64,000 nt of DNA from UBA2108 sp002713215 (GCA_937891015.1 CALAPY010000008.1:25511-89510); one strand, 5' to 3'. Shown: positions 9,137-19,900, numbered from the stretch's first letter. Numbers and translations are program-made. The notes: generated from the sequence alone by a model not told the origin.

Positions 9137-10165
9137 ATGAAAAGAATCGTAATTTGCTTTGACGGGACATGGAACAGGCCCGAAAGATTAGGAGAAAAAG
9201 ATGACTACCCTACTAACGTTTTAAAATTTGCCCGGGGCATTGCCCCAACCGATGGAGGTACCAAACAAGTCGTTTTCTACGACTGGGGAATTGGTTCCTA
9301 TCATGCCGGTGCAACCGGTGGCGGATTTGGAAAAGGACTGGAAAAAAACGTAATGGATGGATACCGATTTCTAGTGCATAACTATGAACCAAACGATCAA
9401 ATCTATCTGTTTGGGTTTAGCCGTGGCGCCTACACCGCACGAAGTTTGTGCGGAATGATCAACAATTGCAGCATTCTTAAAAGCTCCCACGCCAATATGA
9501 TTGAGGAAGCTTTTGAACTCTATAAAAATCCGGATCATTCAGCGAATGGCGATTATTCCATCAATTGGAAAACTCAAAATTCAGTTGAAACCCAAACCAA
9601 AGTTCATTTTGTTGGTGTATGGGATACCGTTGGCTCAATGGGAGTACCTTTTTCCTTCCTCGGGTTTCTAAATCGAAAGCACGCGTTTTACGATCATAAA
9701 ATTGGTAGCAATATCTCTTTTGCCAGGCATGCCCTAGCACTGGATGAAATCAGGAATGATTTTTACCCTACCATTTGGGAACCAAAAGATGGTGTTGACT
9801 TGAAACAAGTTTGGTTTGCTGGAGCTCATTCAGACATTGGCGGTGGTTACCCACCCGATGAAGCTGATAAATCTCGACTCTCTGATATTTCTATGAAATG
9901 GATGAAAAAAGAAGCCTTTGATAAAGGGTTAAAGTTTGATACGGACTTTGGAAATGTGCAACTAAATCCAAACTCTCACCTCAATGACTCTTACTCGGGA
10001 ATGATCAAACTCCTGGGAAAGAAGCAAAGGGAGATTCCTGATCCTGCCAAAATCCCTACTTTACTTCACCAAAGCGTGGCAGATAGAATCCAACAGGGAT
10101 ATAAGAACAAAACACTAAAGAAGTTTGAGAAGAAATACGGTAGGCTACCAGATATAGAGCAGTAA
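9137..10165 (+). CDS. DUF2235 alpha/beta hydrolase (Tle1-type phospholipase family)
   Basis: A 342-residue cytoplasmic-looking protein without signal peptide. It starts with RIVICFDGTWN, has the nucleophile elbow GFSRGAYTAR (GxSxG), the acid motif VGVWDTVGSMG and a late His motif AHSDIGGGY. These are the hallmarks of DUF2235 hydrolases, the family that includes type VI secretion phospholipase effectors of the Tle1 group. It is the fourth gene of the operon with the patatin, so two lipases are encoded with one channel-like protein. No T6SS genes are in the window. The gene ends before a bidirectional terminator. Confidence 0.85.
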   Translation: MKRIVICFDGTWNRPERLGEKDDYPTNVLKFARGIAPTDGGTKQVVFYDWGIGSYHAGATGGGFGKGLEKNVMDGYRFLVHNYEPNDQIYLFGFSRGAYTARSLCGMINNCSILKSSHANMIEEAFELYKNPDHSANGDYSINWKTQNSVETQTKVHFVGVWDTVGSMGVPFSFLGFLNRKHAFYDHKIGSNISFARHALALDEIRNDFYPTIWEPKDGVDLKQVWFAGAHSDIGGGYPPDEADKSRLSDISMKWMKKEAFDKGLKFDTDFGNVQLNPNSHLNDSYSGMIKLLGKKQREIPDPAKIPTLLHQSVADRIQQGYKNKTLKKFEKKYGRLPDIEQ

Positions 10166-10180
10166 TAACAACCCAATAAA

Positions 10181-10206
10181 AAAAGGAGCTGAAATCAGCT
10201 CCTTTT
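10181..10206. terminator. Bidirectional intrinsic terminator
   Basis: AAAAGGAGCT and AGCTCCTTTT form a perfect 10-bp stem with a six-base loop, A-rich on the left and T-rich on the right. It lies between the convergent DUF2235 gene and surface-protein gene and can stop both. Confidence 0.85.
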
Positions 10207-10219
10207 CCTTTTAAAACTC

Positions 10220-12373
10220 TTAGTCAGTAATTAAAACCTTCTCCGACATTATCGGTTCCCCGTTTTCCTGTATGGATACAATGTAAATACCCGGGGTTAG
10301 TTCAGAACTGATTTGTGTCTCGTATTCCAGTTCCCCGTTTGTATTTAAGTCTTCAGAGTAGACCGTTGTACCTTTTAAATCAATAACGTTTAATCGGGTA
10401 TTATTCAGGTAGTATGCGGCATTTATTTTAACCGCTAATAATCCATCCTTGCTACTTACCTTCATGGAATTGTAGTTGACTTCTTCTTCAACACCGATAA
10501 ATATTTTTATCACTTCATATTTCTCGGGAGCAGTAACAGTTGTTCCTCCAACCGTAAGTCTTACGGTATGTTTTCCAACACTCAACCCCGGAGGAACAGT
10601 TACTTCCAACTCGGTACCATTAGGGTTAACAATAGGAAGTCCTGCATCAATAGAACCAAATAGCACTTTATTATTACTTGCAGTAGTGCTAAAATTATAT
10701 CCTATCAGTTTTACCGTGGATCCCGCTTCTCCTTTATTTGGAGTTAATTGGGTAATTACCGGACCGTTTTCAACTTCAAATATCTGAGGGGAAGTAGCGG
10801 TTGTAGTTCCATTATTAACCGTGAAGTAGCCATCTATAGCTCCACTGGGAACTTTTACTACTATTTTTTTAGCGTTTTCAGATACAATGGTTGCAACCGC
10901 ACCACCCGAAAATGTAACTGTGTTGGTACCTGTCGTACTAAACAAATCTCCGTCAATAGTTACTTCCTGGCCAATCGCCGCTTTCTTAGGATTAAAATCA
11001 GTTATTACCATGGTAGGCGTGGTAAATACCGTAAAACTTTGAGCGCTCATAACCGTTATTCCACCTATTCTTACCGCAACCGGTCCTGTCATGGCACCCG
11101 AAGGCACATTTACGGTTAATTCAGTTGGAGTGGCCTTTTTTACTGTAGCATTTTGTCCACCGAAAAAGGTTACAATGTTGTTCGCCGCGTTTGGATCGAA
11201 ATTGGTTCCGATTATTTTTATTTCAGCTCCAATCAACCCACCGTTAGGAGACAGTGCCGTTATGGTATGAGAAGTGGTGCTTGATACGGTAAAAATCCCT
11301 GCGTTCAATCGATAACCGGCAGTGGTTAATTCAACAGGACCAGTCATGGTTCCAGTAGGAACAGTCACTTTAATTTGGTTGCTCGTTGAAGAGGTAATCG
11401 TTCCATAGGTGTTGGGTGAGAATCTCACCGTATTTCCGGAAGTAGCAAAATTAGATCCATATATGGTTACAGATGTTCCAATGGGCCCACTCGTCGGGCT
11501 CATACTAGTAACCTTAGGTACGGTCCCAGAACCCATTGTATAGCTTTGACAATGCCTGTTGTTGTTTGGGTTCTTATCCAGCGAGGAGGTGACCCTAAAG
11601 CAGATATCAAAACTACCTGGCGAACTTGGAAAATCCATATTAAGACCAGATGACATGCAGTTTGCCGTAATTTTCGTACTAGCTTTCGCTAGTAAGTTAC
11701 TGCTTAGTGTTAATGTGGTTGTTTTCTTAACTCCACCTACCTCAATTTCAATGGGGAACGAAGAGCCAGATCCCAGACCTTGCGTGCCAACATTCTCTAT
11801 AATAAACTGGATTTGATTCAAGGCAGTTCCCAGAGCAATATTCCCTCCTTGACTAATACCGGTCGGATTGGTTACTTCTATCGAACCAATCTGAACGGCC
11901 AAATCTACCCCTGAAGAACTGGAAGTCATAGTATATTGACTGCACAGCTTATTGTTCGACTTATTGGGGTCATTGGCATAGGTTGAGGTAACACAAATGG
12001 TGAATTTTCCTGCCGTGGTAGGGAAACTCAAATTAATAGCAGAAGGGCGGCAATCCACGGTAAAAGTGGTTTGAGTACTTGGTGCTAACGCGGCACCAAG
12101 AGTACCCGTAAGTTTAGTAATACTACCATCTATATCCAGATCAACATCGACTTTAGTACCCATCGGAATGGTATTGGTTCCATTATTACCAATGTCGAAT
12201 GATAATTCATCCAATGCGGTTCCAACAGGAATGGAGCTACCAACACTATAACCGGTTGGCTTTGAAATATCAACTCCGGTAATGCTAAAATCATAAGATT
12301 GTGAAAAACTAAGGAACGAGGTTAAGGTTAAAATAAAAACAACAAATAACAATTTTGTATTAAAGAATTTCAT
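10220..12373 (-). CDS. Secreted IPT/TIG-repeat surface protein with type IX sorting domain
   Basis: 717 residues beginning with a signal peptide (MKFFNTKLLFVVFIL..., ending near FSQS). Two CARDB-like beta domains (about 25-145 and 155-275) are followed by four IPT/TIG domains, each opening with a P-x-x-G-x-x-G pattern (SPTSGPIGTSV, SPNGGLIGAEI, NPKKAAIGQEV, TPNKGEAGSTV). The last ~80 residues resemble a Por-secretion (type IX) C-terminal sorting domain with the LTPGIYIVSI segment. Predicted to be exported and attached to or released from the outer membrane. The ATG at 12373 is chosen over an upstream in-frame codon because it starts the signal peptide. Confidence 0.85.
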   Translation of the reverse strand: MKFFNTKLLFVVFILTLTSFLSFSQSYDFSITGVDISKPTGYSVGSSIPVGTALDELSFDIGNNGTNTIPMGTKVDVDLDIDGSITKLTGTLGAALAPSTQTTFTVDCRPSAINLSFPTTAGKFTICVTSTYANDPNKSNNKLCSQYTMTSSSSGVDLAVQIGSIEVTNPTGISQGGNIALGTALNQIQFIIENVGTQGLGSGSSFPIEIEVGGVKKTTTLTLSSNLLAKASTKITANCMSSGLNMDFPSSPGSFDICFRVTSSLDKNPNNNRHCQSYTMGSGTVPKVTSMSPTSGPIGTSVTIYGSNFATSGNTVRFSPNTYGTITSSTSNQIKVTVPTGTMTGPVELTTAGYRLNAGIFTVSSTTSHTITALSPNGGLIGAEIKIIGTNFDPNAANNIVTFFGGQNATVKKATPTELTVNVPSGAMTGPVAVRIGGITVMSAQSFTVFTTPTMVITDFNPKKAAIGQEVTIDGDLFSTTGTNTVTFSGGAVATIVSENAKKIVVKVPSGAIDGYFTVNNGTTTATSPQIFEVENGPVITQLTPNKGEAGSTVKLIGYNFSTTASNNKVLFGSIDAGLPIVNPNGTELEVTVPPGLSVGKHTVRLTVGGTTVTAPEKYEVIKIFIGVEEEVNYNSMKVSSKDGLLAVKINAAYYLNNTRLNVIDLKGTTVYSEDLNTNGELEYETQISSELTPGIYIVSIQENGEPIMSEKVLITD

Positions 12374-12761
12374 AGTAGTACTAATGGGATTAATAATTTT
12401 AAAATTCGCCGCGAAGTTAAGTGGAAATGGCCCTTTCGATTTGCCATTTTTTTTAAGCCACGGATATAAGTTTGTCAATAACCATTCCAACTCTATGATC
12501 GCAAAAAGTTAAGGTGGCCGTCTGACCTAAACCCGAATGTAATGAGGAAGGCATACATCGCAATTATTTGTGACGTAATTTCAGTAAACGACATTTAACG
12601 ATCAGTAAATAACAACTTGTTGAAAGATGAATTAAAGGTTTCCGGATAATTGCACAGGAATAGCCGTTTCCTTATAATATGCCAAAACATATCTTGATAA
12701 AAATTCACCGTAAAATCAAATCAGATCACCTAAGTCATTTTTCCTTACTATTACGGTTCAT
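12374..12761. other. Intergenic region with a short dispersed repeat
   Basis: No gene found. Bases 12573-12612 contain CAGTAAACGACATTTAA then CAGTAAATAACA, closely matching 41447-41480 in the cassette array (CAGTAAACGGCATTTAA ... CAGTAAATAGCA). The meaning is unknown. Confidence 0.4.
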
Positions 12762-13334
12762 ATGAATGCTTTGCTTTCCGAAATAAAAAACTGCACTGTC
12801 TGCTCGCAACACCTCCCCTTTCCACCACGACCAGTACTTTCAGCCAGCCCAAATAGCAAAATCGTAATTATTGGCCAAGCGCCAGGAACCAAGGTAAACG
12901 AGAGCGGAATTCCCTGGGACGATAAAAGCGGTGAAAACTTAAGAAGATGGTTGAATTTGAATAACGAAACCTTTTATGACCCTAAGAAAATTGCGATCAT
13001 CCCGATGGGGTTTTGCTACCCCGGCAAAGGAAAATCAGGTGATTTACCTCCACGCAAAGAATGCGCTCCTCTTTGGCACGAGCAATTATTCGATCACTTA
13101 AAGGAGGTTGAGCTAATCGTCTTAATTGGAAAGTATGCCCAGGAATATTACCTAAAGGAACAAATGAAAAAGACGCTTACCGAAACTGTTAGAAATTTTG
13201 AGGCTTACCTGCCGAGGTATTTGGTGCTTCCCCATCCCTCACCCAGAAACAATATCTGGATGAAAAAGAACCCCTGGTTTGAAAGAGAATTATTGCCACA
13301 AGCTAAAGCCATAATTGGTCAACTATTAGAATAA
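12762..13334 (+). CDS. Uracil-DNA glycosylase family protein
   Basis: A 190-residue cytoplasmic protein of the UDG superfamily. The N-terminal CTVCSQHLPF segment is followed by the water-activating motif IIGQAPGTK (GQAPG), and the C-terminal HPSPRNNIW motif contains the DNA-minor-groove His. UDG-fold enzymes excise uracil from DNA. The GQAPG motif resembles family 4/5-type enzymes, but only the first cysteine pair (CTVC) is visible, and a full four-Cys cluster set is not, so an iron-sulfur cluster is uncertain. It stands alone with no obvious operon. Confidence 0.75.
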   Translation: MNALLSEIKNCTVCSQHLPFPPRPVLSASPNSKIVIIGQAPGTKVNESGIPWDDKSGENLRRWLNLNNETFYDPKKIAIIPMGFCYPGKGKSGDLPPRKECAPLWHEQLFDHLKEVELIVLIGKYAQEYYLKEQMKKTLTETVRNFEAYLPRYLVLPHPSPRNNIWMKKNPWFERELLPQAKAIIGQLLE

Positions 13335-13368
13335 AGAATAATATCCAATTGGCTTACTTTTGATAACC

Positions 13369-14298
13369 ATGCCAGGCATTTGTGCTACTATCCACCTGCT
13401 AACATTATTTTCACTAACCGGAATAACTCAATCAGTTTCCGGAGAATTGAACGTATCCAACCAAACTCTAACCAGCAAAAATACCTTCAACCTCAATTCC
13501 AATAAGTTTCAGGTTGGTGATGTATATACCCCTAACCCACATGTTCTTTTTCAATTGGCCAAAAAAGATATCCTTGAATTTAGCTATCCTTTGATGGATT
13601 CAATTTATCGGTTTCTAACAATACACGACAGTTTGCTTGTAGAAATTGGAGTCCATACCGATCAAAGACAGTGTGATTATTGCTGCACTGACCTCTCCCA
13701 ATCGAGGGCAAAAAGTATATCGCAGCACCTGATTTCCAAAGGAATAAGTCCTGAACGGTTGATTGCGAAAGGATATGGAAAAAGTAAGCCGCTAATTACC
13801 CAACAAGAAATCGATCGGCTTCAGTCAAAGGAAGAAAAGGAAAGGGCCTATCAACAAAACCGCAGGGTAGAAATCACTATTCTTAGGATGGATTACGCCG
13901 AAAGAAACATGCAACGTTTAACCTGTGATTCTACAACCCTGGCCAGGGGAAAACAATTGAATAAGCAAGAGTTCGATCAGCCTGCCGAATTTCCAGGTGG
14001 ACAATCCAAACTTTATGAATACATGGGTAAGAACCTTAAAATAGAACATATTGATGGCTATAATTATTCTACGTACTATGTTCAATTTATTGTAGACAGC
14101 AACGGACAGACAAGAGATCATTGTATCATCAAACCAACAAATCCATACCCTTCGGGCGAATCGATTTTGAGCGTTTTTAGAGAAATGCCGCAGTGGAAAC
14201 CAGCCACAAAGGATGGAAAGCCAGTGGCCAGCAGTTTTTTCTTTCCAGTAAGAATTTGCCTTGGGAGAGGAGTAAAACAGATTGAACAACAAGAATAA
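13369..14298 (+). CDS. OmpA-like peptidoglycan-binding protein with TonB-C-like end
   Basis: 309 residues. A signal-like N-terminus precedes an OmpA_C domain (about 55-175) with HTDQRQCD, LSQSRAKSISQHL and RNRRVEITI-like QNRRVEITI, which bind peptidoglycan. The C-terminal ~95 residues (EFPGGQSKLYEYMGKNL ... MPQWKPATKDGKPV) match the TonB C-terminal fold found in many Bacteroidota envelope proteins. Start ATG at 13369. It is followed after eight bases by another exported protein gene, so they may be cotranscribed. Confidence 0.78.
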   Translation: MPGICATIHLLTLFSLTGITQSVSGELNVSNQTLTSKNTFNLNSNKFQVGDVYTPNPHVLFQLAKKDILEFSYPLMDSIYRFLTIHDSLLVEIGVHTDQRQCDYCCTDLSQSRAKSISQHLISKGISPERLIAKGYGKSKPLITQQEIDRLQSKEEKERAYQQNRRVEITILRMDYAERNMQRLTCDSTTLARGKQLNKQEFDQPAEFPGGQSKLYEYMGKNLKIEHIDGYNYSTYYVQFIVDSNGQTRDHCIIKPTNPYPSGESILSVFREMPQWKPATKDGKPVASSFFFPVRICLGRGVKQIEQQE

Positions 14299-14306
14299 TT
14301 ATAACA

Positions 14307-15194
14307 ATGAGGAAAGCACTCTTATTAACTATCACGCTATTTATAGGTTTATATGCGTTAAGCCAGAAAAACAAGTCAGTCGAATTAAACTGGAAAATAA
14401 AAGACGGCGATACCCTAACCTACCTGACCGTCATGAAGGAAATTGATACTTCGGTATTTAAATTCGAAATGAAAAACATTTTTGGTGTCTTGAATGATAG
14501 CACCAATGACAAGAATGAAGATGCGAGCCAATATTTTAAAAAGATTAATCAAGCATATCAGAATATAGATCTTATCACTGCATTGACTAGTAGCCAAGAA
14601 GGTATCGTAGATATTACAATGAAAATGCGACCTAAAGAAGAATTAGATACAACTGAATTGGATAGCAATGACAAAAAAATAAACGAAGTATTGGCCAGGG
14701 CTAGGTCCTTGAATCAAGGAATTAGTCTAAGAGGATCAGTTTATTCGGACGGAAACATTCACAGTTTTTGGTTAAAGAGCTCCCAGAAGAATTTGGTGGC
14801 TTTTTTCTTTCAACTTCCTCCCTATCCTGTTCAGGTAGGAGATTCGTGGTCTCTTGACGTTAATTTTATTGCCAATGGCGCTGGTTTTATTTGCGATTCT
14901 TCCCATAGAGCAAATGAAGTTACGCTAACAGAAATAAAAAAAATAAAAGGAGAAAAAATTGCTGTTGTAAAGTACAATTTGGAGGAGTATGTTCAAGGCA
15001 CGTTTAACATTTCGTTTATGCCCGGCCCAAGTAAACCTAATGAAACCACTATGCATTTTACCCATCAGGCGGTGGCGGAGTTTTCAATTGATAATGGTAA
15101 ATGGATCTCTTACAATGGAATTTTGGGCTTGAACACTACGGGGTATATGAATTCTAACAGTTCGAAAAATTTCTCACTGATTGAAGAAAAGTAG
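14307..15194 (+). CDS. Exported hypothetical protein
   Basis: 295 residues with a signal peptide (MRKALLLTITLFIGLYALSQ). The mature part is soluble and beta-rich and opens with VELNWKIKDGDTLTYLTVMK. I do not recognise the family with certainty; it resembles the DUF6263-type periplasmic or surface proteins in length and opening. It lies eight bases after the OmpA/TonB-C gene and fifteen bases before the alkyladenine glycosylase gene. Confidence 0.7.
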   Translation: MRKALLLTITLFIGLYALSQKNKSVELNWKIKDGDTLTYLTVMKEIDTSVFKFEMKNIFGVLNDSTNDKNEDASQYFKKINQAYQNIDLITALTSSQEGIVDITMKMRPKEELDTTELDSNDKKINEVLARARSLNQGISLRGSVYSDGNIHSFWLKSSQKNLVAFFFQLPPYPVQVGDSWSLDVNFIANGAGFICDSSHRANEVTLTEIKKIKGEKIAVVKYNLEEYVQGTFNISFMPGPSKPNETTMHFTHQAVAEFSIDNGKWISYNGILGLNTTGYMNSNSSKNFSLIEEK

Positions 15195-15209
15195 GAAACA
15201 ACAAATTGT

Positions 15210-15875
15210 ATGCTTTCATCACAATTCTTTAATCGTCCATCCGAAATTGTTGCCAAAGATTTGGTTGGTAAGGTCATTCGAAGAAAGTACAAGAACTTCT
15301 GGCTGGCTTCTGCCATTGTAGAAACCGAAGCCTACGGAGCTGACAAAGCCAGTCATTCCTACCTCGGAAGAACTCCCTCCAGAGAATCGATGTGGGCACC
15401 TCCAGGCACCATATATATGTACATGAGCCAGGGTGGAGATTCCTTTAATATAAGTGTTAAGGGCGATGGTCATGCCGTTCTAATTAAAGGAGGGCGCCCT
15501 TGGATTGATACAACATCCGATCAAGTGGCTCTTGAAACCATGCATAAGCTTAACCCCGGTACAAAAGGACAGAGGCTTGATTATAAACTTCTGGCGGGAC
15601 AATCCTTATTCGCCCGGGCATTAAACCTTAAAGTAAAAGAATGGGATGGAAAACCATTCGACCGCGAACACCTCTATATAGAAGATGTAGGATACCAACC
15701 GAATTCCATTATTCAATGCCGGCGATTGGGAATCCCTGACCACCGAGACGCTGATCTTATGCTTCGTTATGTTGATGAAGCCCATGTTCGGTCAGCTACT
15801 CAAAACCCATTGAGCAGACGAAACTGGAAAGAAGGTTCCGACTACCAACGTCTATCATGGAATGATTGCCATTAG
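15210..15875 (+). CDS. DNA-3-methyladenine glycosylase (AAG/MPG family)
   Basis: 221 residues, the full length for the family. Motifs include DLVGKVIRR, the catalytic VETEAYGADKASHSYLGRTP segment with the active-site Glu, and MYMSQGG. The enzyme excises alkylated purines from DNA. The ATG is 15 bases downstream of the preceding gene. A second glycosylase (UDG family) is 2 kb upstream. Confidence 0.88.
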   Translation: MLSSQFFNRPSEIVAKDLVGKVIRRKYKNFWLASAIVETEAYGADKASHSYLGRTPSRESMWAPPGTIYMYMSQGGDSFNISVKGDGHAVLIKGGRPWIDTTSDQVALETMHKLNPGTKGQRLDYKLLAGQSLFARALNLKVKEWDGKPFDREHLYIEDVGYQPNSIIQCRRLGIPDHRDADLMLRYVDEAHVRSATQNPLSRRNWKEGSDYQRLSWNDCH

Positions 15876-15999
15876 TAAGGTTCCCATAACCTGCCATATC
15901 AAATCAGCTAAAAAAACATTTCAGATCATATTCTTTAATTCGATTCATGGATTTAACTCGAATAAAACCTCGAAAAGCATGAGGTGAATCATACATTCT

Positions 16000-16013
16000 A
16001 TGATGCACATCAT
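16000..16013 (+). promoter_or_regulatory. FNR/CRP-type box of the nar operon
   Basis: ATGATGCACATCAT is a perfect ATGAT-N4-ATCAT palindrome. A TACTTTTA sequence resembling the TAnnTTTG -7 element lies at 16037-16044, so a start near 16049 puts the box centre at about -42. The box overlaps the first in-frame ATG of the narC frame (16000). The real start is therefore the ATG at 16081, in front of the signal peptide. Confidence 0.7.
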
Positions 16014-16080
16014 TGTATGCATTGTATTTCGCAATCTACTTTTACCCTCGAATTTCGAAGAACAATTTACTCTTTCAGAT

Positions 16081-16965
16081 ATGCGAATTCTAAGACTATT
16101 AAGTATTTCAGCTGGTTTAATTTTAGGAGGTCAGCTCATTTCAATCCCGGCAAGCGCTCAAGACGGCGAAGCCTTATTCAAAGCAAACTGTGCTTCATGT
16201 CATAAATTAAGCTCCAAGCGATTGGTTGGTCCCGGATTGGAAGGGATTAATGAAAAACGTTCTGAGGAGTGGTTAATCAGTTGGATTAAAGATCCAATGA
16301 AAATGGTTAACGATGGAGATGCCGAAGCCGTTGCCATTTTCGAAGAGTACAACAAACTTCCAATGACGGCATTTGGATTTTTGTCTGATGACGAAATCAA
16401 AGCCATGTTAGCCATCATTCCTGGAAAACCTGCCGCAGCTGAAGGTGCCACTGCTGAAGCGGAAGAAGAAGAACCAGTAGCTCCAATGGAATACACCGAA
16501 GAAGATGCCATTGCAGGGCAACTGTTATTTACCGGCGAAAGCCGATTTGTAAACAGTGGCCCATCTTGCGTTACCTGCCACCATGTTTCCTTCCCGGGTG
16601 TAATGAGTGGTGGATTATTAGCCAAAGACCTAACCGATGTGCATGGAAGACTGTTGGACGCCGGTGTAAGCAGTATTATTTCTGCTCCGCCCTTCCCTGC
16701 CATGGCCGATGCTTACAATGGCAAATCACTTACCGATGAAGAAGTGCTGCAACTTACCGCCTTCTTTAAGACGGTTAACAATAATTCACCCGAACAAGCT
16801 GACACCAGTAGCATGGGATTCATTCAACTACTGGGTGGTGGTTTTATAGGACTCATTGTTTGGTTGGTGATTATATACGCCATGTGGAGTTATCGTAAGA
16901 AAGAATCGGTAAAAGCAGACATTTTTAAAAGACAATTAAAGGGCAACGACTCTGTAAATTCATAA
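16081..16965 (+). CDS. narC: Diheme c-type cytochrome of the nitrate reductase operon (NarC-like)
   Basis: 294 residues: signal peptide ending at ASAQ, a first heme site CASCH, a second heme site CVTCH, and one transmembrane helix close to the C-terminus (GFIGLIVWLVIIYAMW). It is probably anchored in the inner membrane with both hemes in the periplasm, passing electrons to or from the NarI side. The start at 16081 is fixed by the signal peptide and by the FNR-type box covering the upstream ATG. It is the first gene of narCGHJI, 30 bp before narG. Confidence 0.85.
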   Translation: MRILRLLSISAGLILGGQLISIPASAQDGEALFKANCASCHKLSSKRLVGPGLEGINEKRSEEWLISWIKDPMKMVNDGDAEAVAIFEEYNKLPMTAFGFLSDDEIKAMLAIIPGKPAAAEGATAEAEEEEPVAPMEYTEEDAIAGQLLFTGESRFVNSGPSCVTCHHVSFPGVMSGGLLAKDLTDVHGRLLDAGVSSIISAPPFPAMADAYNGKSLTDEEVLQLTAFFKTVNNNSPEQADTSSMGFIQLLGGGFIGLIVWLVIIYAMWSYRKKESVKADIFKRQLKGNDSVNS

Positions 16966-16995
16966 GAACTAAGAATTAAATAAACTCAATATACT

Positions 16996-19900
16996 ATGAG
17001 CTGGATTGAAGACATCATTTCACCCAAAACAAGAAAGTGGGAAGAATTTTATAGAAATAGATGGCAATACGATAGAGTGGTTAGAAGTACCCACGGTGTA
17101 AACTGTACTGGTGGTTGCTCCTGGACCATTCACGTAAAGGATGGAATCGTTGTATGGGAATTGCAGCAAGTAGATTACCCACAATTCAACAAAGAAGTGC
17201 CTCCTTATGAGCCACGTGGTTGCCAACGGGGTATTTCCTACTCATGGTACCTCTATAGTCCTATTCGGGTAAAATACCCTATCATTCGTGGTGCACTTAT
17301 CGACCTGTATCGTGCTGCTAAAGACGAAAACCCAGGAGATCCAGTTGCCGCATGGGCCAGCATTCAGGAAGATCCGGCCAAACGCCATCGCTATCAACGT
17401 GCTCGTGGTAAAGGTGGATTCCGACGTGTAAAATGGGATGAGTTAGAAGAGCTAATTACAGCAGCTAATATTTATGTAATCAAGAAATATGGTTCCGATC
17501 GAATTACGGGCTTTGCTCCTATTCCTGCGAAAAGTATGTTGAGTTATGCCTCTGGTGCACGTTACTTGCAGCTTTGTGGAGGTATTAACCTGAGTTTCTA
17601 CGACTGGTACTGCGATTTACCAAATGCCTTCCCTGAAATCTGGGGAGAACAAACTGACGTTTGTGAAAGTGCCGACTGGTATCAATCCAAGTTTATTGTC
17701 TCTATGGGAGCTAACCTGGGAATGACCAGAACCCCGGACATTCACTTCTTCTCTGAAGCCAGGCACAACGGTACTAAAACCGTAGTAATGTCTCCTGACT
17801 TTAGTATGGTTGCCAAACATGCCGACCAATGGATTCCTGCACATGCCGGTTCTGATGGCGCGTTTTGGATGTCAGTTACTCACGTTATATTACAGGAGTA
17901 TCACGTAAATAAGAAGACTCCCTACTTCATCGATTACGTTAAGCGATATACCGACTGTCCTTTCTTAGTTGAACTACACGAAGAAGATGGGAAATTCTTA
18001 CCTGGCAGAATGGTTCGTGCCAATCGCGTTGCTAAATACAAAGACGTTAGCAATGGAGATTGGAAGTTCCTAAACTACGATGCCGATTCCGGTGACTTGG
18101 TAATGCCAAAAGGAAGTATGGGTCATCGCTGGGATGACAAGAAGGGCAACTGGAACATGAAATACGAAGATGGTGAGTTTAATACACCATACGATCCGGA
18201 ATTGACCCTTTTGGAAAAAAGCGAAAAAGTGCTTCAAGTCGAATTCACCGAGTTTGGATTGGACAAAAAAGCCTTGCGCGGAGTTCCGGTTAAATACATT
18301 GATACGGTTGATGGAGGTAAAATCCCAGTAGCAACTATCTACGATCTTACCATGTCTCAATATGGTGTAGGTAGAGGGTTAGAAGGAGAATTCCCAACGT
18401 CATACGACGATAAGGATCAAGCTTATACTCCAGCCTGGCAAGAAATATTCACTGGTATTGGTAAAAAAGAAGTGATTCAGTTGGCTCGCGAATGGGCTAG
18501 TACAGCTGAAACCACAGAAGGTAAATGTATGGTCATTGTCGGAGCAGCAATTAATCACTGGTTCCACAACAACCTCATGTATCGTTCAGCCATTATGGCT
18601 CAAATGCTTACCGGATGTAACGGTAAAAATGGTGGCGGAATGAATCACTACGTGGGTCAGGAAAAACTGGCTCCTATGGATTCCTGGGCAACCATAATGA
18701 GTTCTAAAGACTGGGGAACTGTTCCTCGTCTACAACAAGGACCGATTTGGCATTATATCAATTCCAGTCAATGGAGATACGACGGTAATCAGAAGTATTA
18801 CAACTCTGCTCCGGAAAATGAATTGGCGAACATGCACTCTGCCGATTGGGCTGTAAAAGCCGTTCGAAACGGATGGATGCCTTACTACCCTCAATACAAC
18901 AAAAACAATTTTGAAATTGTAAAAGATGCAGAAGCAGCGGGTCACACAACCGATGAAGCCATGCGGGCCCATATTGTAGACCAACTGAAAAGTGGTGATT
19001 TAAAACACTCCATTGTGGAGCCGGATGAGGAAGTCAACTTCCCACGTAACTGGTTTATATGGAAAGGAAATGCAATTGGCACTTCAGCCAAGGGTCATGA
19101 GTATTTCCTGGATCACTACTTAGGAACCCACAACAATAAAATTGCAGACGAAGTAGCGGGAGATATTGTAAAAGATATAACCTACAAAGAAGACGGTGCA
19201 AGAGGTAAAATGGATTTGGTAATCGATATCAACTTCCGTATGGATACCTCAGCCTTGTATTCTGACATTGTTTTGCCTACCGCTTCCTGGTACGAAAAAG
19301 CAGATATCAACTCTACCGATATGCACTCTTTTATTCACCCATTGTCAGAGGCTATTCCTCCGGTTTGGGAGTCTAAAACGGATTGGCAAATTTTCCAGGC
19401 GTTGGCCAAGAAAATGAGCGAAATGGCTAAGCGATACCTTCCCAAGCCTATGAAGGATGTGGTAAACGTTCCGCTGTCTCACGATAGTGCAGATGAAATT
19501 ACCCAGCCTCGATTATTGGATTGGAGCAAGGGAGAATGTGAGCCTATTCCCGGAAAAACCATGCACAAAATTGCATTTGTAGAAAGGGATTATACCAAGG
19601 TCTACGAGAAGTTTATTGCCCTGGGCGATAACATTAAGAAGACTGGTTTAGGTGCGCACGGAAACAGCTACCAATGTGCTGATGTCTACGAAGAAATGGT
19701 AGACCAGAAGCAAGGCGGTGTTGTACAGCAATTGGATGGGGAAACTTATCCTTCATTAAAATCCGATGTAGAGGCTATTAATGCTATCCTCAAGCTTTCA
19801 ACCCTTACCAATGGTAAGCTGACAGAACGCTGTTACAAAAACATGTCAGAGAAAATTGGTGTTCCGGAAATTGGAGAATTGGGAACCGAATATCGACAAA

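Noticed and set aside
9137..10165. Type VI secretion effector assignment for DUF2235
   Set aside because: The family contains such effectors, but no VgrG, Hcp, PAAR or other secretion gene is near; operon context points to another role.
10220..12373. Large overlapping + strand frames (e.g. 10748-11119)
   Set aside because: They oppose a well-supported secreted protein with signal peptide, repeated IPT/TIG domains and sorting domain, and show no domain themselves.
16000..16080. ATG at 16000 as start of the narC cytochrome
   Set aside because: It is part of the FNR-type palindrome and upstream of the predicted promoter start; the signal peptide begins at 16081.
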